Source of the DNA: Porticoccus sp965660005
GTDB taxonomy: Bacteria > Pseudomonadota > Gammaproteobacteria > Pseudomonadales > Porticoccaceae
DNA length: 9,963 nt
Direction: 5' to 3'
NCBI RefSeq assembly: GCF_965660005.1
Contig: NZ_CBFHYF010000052.1
Coordinates: forward strand, 1 to 9,963
Of the stretch, positions 5,722 through 9,963 are shown piece by piece. The first letter of the stretch is position 1; each line of letters starts with the position of its first letter. A program made the translations under genes and the position numbers. The notes beneath the pieces were generated by a model. It was given only the letters and a program-made list of their open reading frames with translations. It did not search any database and had not been told where the DNA came from.

Positions 5722-6609
5722 ATGAAAAAAATTGCTTTCATTGGCCTTGGTGTCATGGGTTTCCCGTTAGCTGGCCATTTGAGCAGGGCCGGGTTTTCAG
5801 TCTGCGTTTATAACCGCACTCAACGAAAAGTTGCACAATGGCTGGAGCAATACCAGGGGATTGCGGCAACAACCCCAGCAGAGGCAGCCAAAAATGCACA
5901 GATTATTTTTACCTGCGTAGGTAATGAGGAGTCTTTACAGGAAGTTCTCCTGGGTGATTTTGGTGCTTTCAGCGGGGCAGACCGGGGAGCGTTCTTCGTC
6001 GATCACACTACTGTGTCGGCCAGAGTCACCCGGGACCTTGCAAAAGAAGCAGAAAAACATGGCATGGTTTATCTCGATGCTCCGGTATCCGGTGGTCAGC
6101 AAGGTGCTGAGCACGGCTCTCTGACAGTTATGGTTGGTGGTGAGGAAGCACAATTTTGTCAAGTAAGCCCCATTATCAAACATTATGCCAACAGGGTTTC
6201 CCTGATGGGCCCGGTCGGGTCTGGGCAACTGTGTAAAATGGCGAATCAGGTCTGTGTGGCGGGCGTTATTGAATCACTTGCCGAGGGGTTGTTTTTTGCT
6301 CGTCAGGTGGGGCTTGATCCAGAACAGGTCATAGAGGTCATCGCCAAGGGGGCCGCACAATCCTGGCAAATGGAAAATCGCTATCAAACTATGCTGGCGG
6401 GTGAGTACAATCACGGTTTTGCCGTGGACTGGATGTGTAAGGATTTGGCCATTGTGCTCGATGAAGCCCAGCGCCACGGCAGTAAGCTTCCTGCAACAGA
6501 GCTGATCAGTAAATTTTATCGGGAAATCCAGTTGATGGGCGGCGGACGTTGGGATACATCGAGCCTGCTGGAAAGACTTGAAGTGACGAACAATGAGGTC
6601 GGCAGTTAG
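5722..6609 (+). CDS. Beta-hydroxyacid dehydrogenase (3-hydroxyisobutyrate dehydrogenase family), substrate unknown
   Basis: A 295-aa NAD(P)-dependent oxidoreductase of the family that includes 3-hydroxyisobutyrate dehydrogenase, tartronate semialdehyde reductase (GarR/GlxR) and glyoxylate/succinic semialdehyde reductases. The Rossmann nucleotide site is GLGVMG at residues 8-13. NR at the end of the second beta strand (YNRT) suggests a preference for NADP, as Arg here commonly binds the 2'-phosphate; this is inference. The substrate loop is DAPVSGG at 119-125. The catalytic Lys is K172 in GSGQLCKMANQ, with N175. The C-terminal helical domain carries MCKDLAIVLDEA. All family residues are present, so it should be active. 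GGAGG (5708-5712) is a strong ribosome site 9 nt before the ATG. It sits 24 nt after uppP and 6 nt before apeB, so it is probably cotranscribed. Neither neighbour predicts its substrate. Confidence 0.88.
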   Translation: MKKIAFIGLGVMGFPLAGHLSRAGFSVCVYNRTQRKVAQWLEQYQGIAATTPAEAAKNAQIIFTCVGNEESLQEVLLGDFGAFSGADRGAFFVDHTTVSARVTRDLAKEAEKHGMVYLDAPVSGGQQGAEHGSLTVMVGGEEAQFCQVSPIIKHYANRVSLMGPVGSGQLCKMANQVCVAGVIESLAEGLFFARQVGLDPEQVIEVIAKGAAQSWQMENRYQTMLAGEYNHGFAVDWMCKDLAIVLDEAQRHGSKLPATELISKFYREIQLMGGGRWDTSSLLERLEVTNNEVGS

Positions 6610-6615
6610 TCCAAT

Positions 6616-7929
6616 ATGAATAAACAGCGTTACAACCAGCAGTTGCTGGATTTTATTTATCAATCCCCCACACCATTCCATGCCGTCAGAAGTATGCGCG
6701 AAATATTGGGGTCCTCTGGATTTATCTGGCTGCCGGAAGATGCTGAATGGGATATAAAGCCGGGTGGTCGTTATTACACTGTCCGCAACGGTTCGTCCAT
6801 TATCGCTTTTATTGCAGGGCATCAGCCCGGCATTGAGACTGGAGTACGTATGGTGGGAGCTCATACGGACAGCCCCTGCCTCAAAGTGAAGCCAAAACCG
6901 GAACTGAATCGTCAGGGCTATTTTCAGCTAGGTGTCGAAGTTTACGGAGGGGCACTTCTGAACCCCTGGTTTGACCGCGACCTCAGTATAGCTGGTCGCC
7001 TGGTGTTCGATGATGGAGAGGGCTTGTTGGACCAGATACTGGTTGATCTGAAAAGACCGGTGGCTGTGATTCCCAGCTTGGCTATTCACCTGGACAGGGA
7101 TGCAAATAATGAACGCAAGGTGAATCCACAAACCGATATTCCCCCCCTGTTATTCATAGATCCCGATAAATCGGTGACAGATTTTCGCGAATTCCTGGTA
7201 AAGGAATTGTTCTCCTCTGGTGATTTGCCGGAAAAAGCCAGAATCCTGGATTACGAACTGTACTTCTATGATTGCCAAAAACCGGCTATGACTGGCATGC
7301 ATAAAGAATTTATTTCCGGTGCCAGGCTGGACAATTTGCTCAGCTGCTTCACGGGTATGCAGGCTCTCCTGGAAGCTGGCGATCAGATTAGCACCATGCT
7401 GGTTTGTAACGATCATGAAGAAGTTGGCAGTATTTCTGCTTGTGGGGCAAACGGACCGATGTTGCAATCAGTGCTGCAACGCCTTTACCCGGATCCGGCC
7501 CTGTTAACCAGGGTGATGCGACGTTCTTTGATGGTATCCGCAGATAATGCTCACGGAATTCATCCGAATTTTGCTGATCGGCACGATAATAATCATGGAC
7601 CACGTTTAAATGAAGGACCGGTTATTAAAATAAATGCCAATCAGCGCTATGCCACCAATAGCATCAGCTCCGCTTTGTTTCGTCATCTGTGTGAAAAGGA
7701 AAAGATCGCCGTCCAGACATTTGTAAACCGTACAGACTTGAGTTGCGGGAGCACAATCGGGCCAATTACCGCGGCGATGGTTGGTGTTCAAACATTGGAT
7801 ATCGGCGTGCCCACGTTTGCCATGCATTCTATTCGTGAAATGGCTGGCGCGGATGATGCCTTTAATTTATACCGGGCGTTAAAGACATTTTATAATTACC
7901 CCTCAATGTTGATGATTCAGGAGGCCTGA
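6616..7929 (+). CDS. apeB: M18 family aminopeptidase (ApeB)
   Basis: Dinuclear-zinc, cytosolic aminopeptidase of family M18 (aspartyl aminopeptidase/ApeB type), which removes N-terminal residues, typically acidic ones, from peptides. The protein is 437 aa, the normal size of about 430. The metal and catalytic residues can be placed: H83 in AHTDSP, D239 in ARLDN, E268 (general base) and E269 (zinc) in DHEEVGS, D310 in SADNAHG, and H404 in MHSIREMAG. The stretch after D310 with HPNFADRHDNNHGP is also typical. ATG 6616 follows the dehydrogenase stop after 6 nt. The ribosome site is weak (GAGG 6595-6598 lies too far), so translational coupling is likely. A short hairpin covers its stop codon. The exact residue preference cannot be read from the sequence. 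Confidence 0.95.
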   Translation: MNKQRYNQQLLDFIYQSPTPFHAVRSMREILGSSGFIWLPEDAEWDIKPGGRYYTVRNGSSIIAFIAGHQPGIETGVRMVGAHTDSPCLKVKPKPELNRQGYFQLGVEVYGGALLNPWFDRDLSIAGRLVFDDGEGLLDQILVDLKRPVAVIPSLAIHLDRDANNERKVNPQTDIPPLLFIDPDKSVTDFREFLVKELFSSGDLPEKARILDYELYFYDCQKPAMTGMHKEFISGARLDNLLSCFTGMQALLEAGDQISTMLVCNDHEEVGSISACGANGPMLQSVLQRLYPDPALLTRVMRRSLMVSADNAHGIHPNFADRHDNNHGPRLNEGPVIKINANQRYATNSISSALFRHLCEKEKIAVQTFVNRTDLSCGSTIGPITAAMVGVQTLDIGVPTFAMHSIREMAGADDAFNLYRALKTFYNYPSMLMIQEA

Positions 7930-7943
7930 ATACAGGCTTTATT
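7921..7943 (+). terminator. Possible weak terminator overlapping the apeB stop
   Basis: GCCTG (7924-7928) pairs with CAGGC (7933-7937) around the loop AATA. Two G-U pairs and one A-U pair can extend the stem outwards by 3 bp using the T residues 7938-7940. The T-tract is poor (TTTATT). The apeB stop codon TGA (7927-7929) lies within the hairpin, so translating ribosomes would compete with folding. Confidence 0.4.
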
Positions 7944-7959
7944 CAAATCCTGAAATCCG

Positions 7960-7965
7960 TATGAT
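7960..7965 (+). promoter_or_regulatory. Possible -10 box of trpS
   Basis: TATGAT matches the -10 consensus at five of six positions; the -35 region is weak (TTTATT at 7938-7943, 16-nt spacer). Transcription would start near 7972, beyond the in-frame ATGs at 7961 and 7964, which would fit initiation of TrpS at the ATG at 8000. Confidence 0.3.
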
Positions 7966-7999
7966 GTGGGCCACCAAGATCAGATCAAAGAATTTAATC

Positions 8000-9031
8000 A
8001 TGAGTCAGTATTCATCTAAAGCCGTTGTGACTGATACCGTTTTAACGGGGATTACAACCACTGGCACACCGCATCTCGGTAATTACGTGGGTGCTATTCG
8101 TCCCGCGATTGACGCCAGTCAGAAGACTGGTATCAATGCTTACTATTTTCTCGCAGATTACCATGCGTTGATCAAATGTCAGGATCCAGGCATGGTGCAT
8201 CAATCAAGCATGGAAATTGCCGCCACCTGGTTGGCACTGGGCCTCAATACTGACAATGTTGTATTTTATCGGCAGTCGGATATCCCCGAAATCACTCAGC
8301 TGATGTGGTTTCTGAACTGTGTTGCCGCTAAGGGGTTAATGAACCGAGCTCATGCTTACAAGGATTCCGTTCAAAAAAACCAGGATTCGGGTGAAGATCA
8401 GGATTTTGGTATTACTATGGGGCTTTTCTCTTATCCAGTACTGATGGCAGCCGATATCCTGATGTTCAACGCTACCAAAGTGCCGGTGGGAAGAGACCAG
8501 ATTCAGCATATAGAAATGGCCAGGGACATTGCGCAACGTTTTAACCATGTTTACGGCGAGCATTTCGCCTTGCCAGAAGCCATAGTCGATGACTATGTTG
8601 CCGTATTACAAGGTCTCGATGGTCGTAAAATGAGTAAAAGTTACGGTAATACTATCCCCCTGTTTTCCCCTGAAAAACAACTAAAAAAACACATCAATAA
8701 AATTAAAACCAACCTGCTGGAGCCCGGGGAGCCGAAGGACCCGGACACGTCAACTGTATTCCAGATTTGGCGGGCATTCGCCAGCGAGGAGCAAACTTTA
8801 GCCATGCGCCGTGAATTTGAAAATGGCATAGCCTGGGGTGAAGCCAAAAAACAATTGTTTGAACTGATTGAAACTGAGCTGCGTGAGCCGCGAGAACGCT
8901 ACAACGAATTACTCAAAAATCCTTCTCACATAGAAAATCTGCTTAATGAAGGGGCTGAGAGGGCGAGGGCGGCAAGCACCCCTTTTATGGCAAAACTCAA
9001 CCGGGCCGTCGGTCTCTATTCATTGTCCTGA
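8000..9031 (+). CDS. trpS: Tryptophanyl-tRNA synthetase
   Basis: Class Ic aminoacyl-tRNA synthetase that charges tRNA-Trp with tryptophan using ATP; cytosolic and essential. From the ATG at 8000 it is 343 aa, within the 330-350 range of proteobacterial enzymes. The HIGH-type motif reads PHLGN at residues 24-28 after LTGITTTGT. The KMSKS loop is intact at 210-214 in LDGRKMSKSYGN. VGRDQIQHIEMARDIA is the conserved Trp/dimer-interface region. The frame is open from ATG 7961, which would add 13 residues (starting MMWATK), but family members begin close to MSQYSSK and a -10-like box overlaps the earlier ATG, so 8000 is preferred. The ribosome site is weak (AAAGAA, 7987-7992). It lies 70 nt after apeB and is convergent with bioA, 28 nt away. 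No leader peptide or attenuator-like Trp run is seen. Confidence 0.95.
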   Translation: MSQYSSKAVVTDTVLTGITTTGTPHLGNYVGAIRPAIDASQKTGINAYYFLADYHALIKCQDPGMVHQSSMEIAATWLALGLNTDNVVFYRQSDIPEITQLMWFLNCVAAKGLMNRAHAYKDSVQKNQDSGEDQDFGITMGLFSYPVLMAADILMFNATKVPVGRDQIQHIEMARDIAQRFNHVYGEHFALPEAIVDDYVAVLQGLDGRKMSKSYGNTIPLFSPEKQLKKHINKIKTNLLEPGEPKDPDTSTVFQIWRAFASEEQTLAMRREFENGIAWGEAKKQLFELIETELREPRERYNELLKNPSHIENLLNEGAERARAASTPFMAKLNRAVGLYSLS

Positions 9032-9059
9032 GTAGTTTTATAGTGTAAAAGCCCTGTGC

Positions 9060-9963
9060 TCATTGAGGGGAATCCCTCACAACTTCAACCATCGCACTGG
9101 TTAATACGGCTAAATCCGCTTTGCTGATAATGAAGGGTGGCATGACATACACAAGTTTTCCGAACGGCCTTACCCACACACCTTTATCGACAAACTGTTT
9201 TTGAATAACTGGCAAGTCGACCGGATTCTTCATCTCGATGACACCAATGCTTCCGAGCACACGTACGTCTTCAACATGATCGAAATCTCTGGCTGGTGCC
9301 AGTTCCACAAACAATTGCTGTTCGATATCCTTGACCCGCGTCATCCAATCTGAGCTAAGCAGCAGTTCTATACTTGCATTGGCCACAGCGCAGGCGAGGG
9401 GATTCCCCATAAATGTTGGACCGTGCATGAAAACACCCGCTTCACCTAGACAGATACCATTACTGACCTTCTCAGTACAGAGCGTCGCCGCCAGCGTCAT
9501 ATAGCCGCCGGTTAGCGCCTTGCCAAGACACATAATATCCGGTGTTATCCCCGCCCACTCACTGGCGAAAAGCCTTCCGGTGCGACCAAAACCCGTGGCA
9601 ATCTCATCCACAATTAACAGGACATCATACTGGTCACACAAGTCGCGGACACGCTTCAGAAACATCGGCGAATAAAAGCGCATACCCCCGGCCCCCTGAA
9701 CAACCGGCTCGAGTATTACTGCAGCAATCTCACCTGCATGAGTCGAGATTATTTGCTTAAATTCATTGATATAGTCTTCGTCCCAGGCAGCATCAAAATC
9801 ACATTTTGGCGAGTCTGAAAAAAATTGGTCTGCCAGCACGTCCCGGAACAGATGATGCATGCCTGTGATAGGATCACAAACCGACATGGCGCCAAAAGTA
9901 TCACCGTGATAACCGCATTTCAGGCTCAAAAATCGCGATTTCCGCTTCTCTCCCAGAGAATGC
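9060..9963 (-). CDS. bioA: BioA, adenosylmethionine-8-amino-7-oxononanoate aminotransferase, 5'-truncated by window edge
   Basis: PLP enzyme of biotin synthesis that moves an amino group from S-adenosylmethionine to 7-keto-8-aminopelargonate (KAPA), giving DAPA. The visible part is about 301 codons, the C-terminal two thirds; the frame stays open to the right edge, so the start lies beyond it. The TTG at 9929 is internal, because conserved sequence (SRFLSLKCGYHGDTFG) runs through it. Class III aminotransferase landmarks are present: GYHGDTFGAMSVCDP, EPVVQGAGGM, the PLP-binding Asp in DEIATGFGRTG, the Schiff-base Lys in CLGKALTGG, HGPTFMGNPLACA, and RPFGKLVYVMPP near the end. HGPTFMGNP and the SVCDP segment separate BioA from the related GABA and ornithine aminotransferases. 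The gene reads towards trpS, and no other bio gene is visible; bioB or bioF could lie outside the window. Confidence 0.95.
   Translation of the reverse strand, partial: HSLGEKRKSRFLSLKCGYHGDTFGAMSVCDPITGMHHLFRDVLADQFFSDSPKCDFDAAWDEDYINEFKQIISTHAGEIAAVILEPVVQGAGGMRFYSPMFLKRVRDLCDQYDVLLIVDEIATGFGRTGRLFASEWAGITPDIMCLGKALTGGYMTLAATLCTEKVSNGICLGEAGVFMHGPTFMGNPLACAVANASIELLLSSDWMTRVKDIEQQLFVELAPARDFDHVEDVRVLGSIGVIEMKNPVDLPVIQKQFVDKGVWVRPFGKLVYVMPPFIISKADLAVLTSAMVEVVRDSPQ
9064..9079. repeat. Inverted repeat at the bioA 3' end, trpS/bioA convergence
   Basis: TGAGGG (9064-9069) and CCCTCA (9074-9079) make a perfect 6-bp stem with a 4-nt loop, inside the last codons of bioA and 33 nt after the trpS stop. 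Neither strand has a proper T-run after it (on the minus strand only TTTT further on at about 9037-9054), so a shared terminator is possible but unproven. Confidence 0.35.

Noticed and set aside
6274..6864. 196-codon open frame on the minus strand across the dehydrogenase/apeB junction.
   Set aside because: It overlaps two sense genes with intact catalytic motifs, and its translation shows no recognisable domain.
1..9963. Search for mobile elements, CRISPR arrays, defence genes, tRNA or riboswitches.
   Set aside because: No transposase or integrase motifs, spaced repeats, tRNA-like cloverleaf or known riboswitch core was seen; the coding is nearly continuous core metabolism.

Overview
The window is a run of ordinary chromosomal housekeeping genes from a gammaproteobacterium of intermediate base composition. 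The relA-mazG and adk-hemH pairings, the Gram-negative-type adenylate kinase lid, and an AlgP-like lysine-rich histone-like protein point to the Pseudomonadales/Oceanospirillales/Cellvibrionales side of the class rather than the enterics. That placement is an inference from gene content and order; no species can be named. I see no insertion sequence, phage gene, CRISPR array, tRNA or rRNA, and no sign of horizontal transfer.

Layout, left to right: the 3' end of relA (cut by the left edge) and mazG, 3 nt apart, both concerned with stringent-response nucleotides. After a 122-nt gap come adk and a short hairpin terminator, then hemH (ferrochelatase). A 141-nt AT-rich promoter-like gap leads to a lysine/alanine-rich DNA-binding protein with an AT-hook-like motif. 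A 148-nt gap follows; it ends in the strongest rho-independent terminator of the window, whose T-run stops only 3 nt before the GTG start of tsaB. tsaB, uppP, a beta-hydroxyacid dehydrogenase and apeB then follow with overlaps or short gaps (1-nt overlap, 24 nt, 6 nt), which suggests one operon. trpS follows after a small hairpin and a possible promoter of its own. The last gene is bioA on the minus strand, convergent with trpS and cut by the right edge.

Together the genes cover stringent response and nucleotide clean-up (RelA, MazG), adenylate balance (Adk), last-step haem synthesis (HemH), nucleoid or transcription modulation (AlgP-like protein), tRNA t6A modification (TsaB), lipid-carrier recycling for the cell wall (UppP), peptide turnover (ApeB), tryptophan charging (TrpS) and biotin synthesis (BioA). 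They look like co-located core functions rather than one pathway. No stretch longer than 300 bases lacks a gene; the longest gap is 148 nt.

I found no new multi-gene system. The points most worth a second look are the terminator, promoter and start-codon stack in front of tsaB, the AT-hook histone-like protein with slippage-prone A-tracts at its 5' end, and the unassigned dehydrogenase embedded in the tsaB-apeB cluster.
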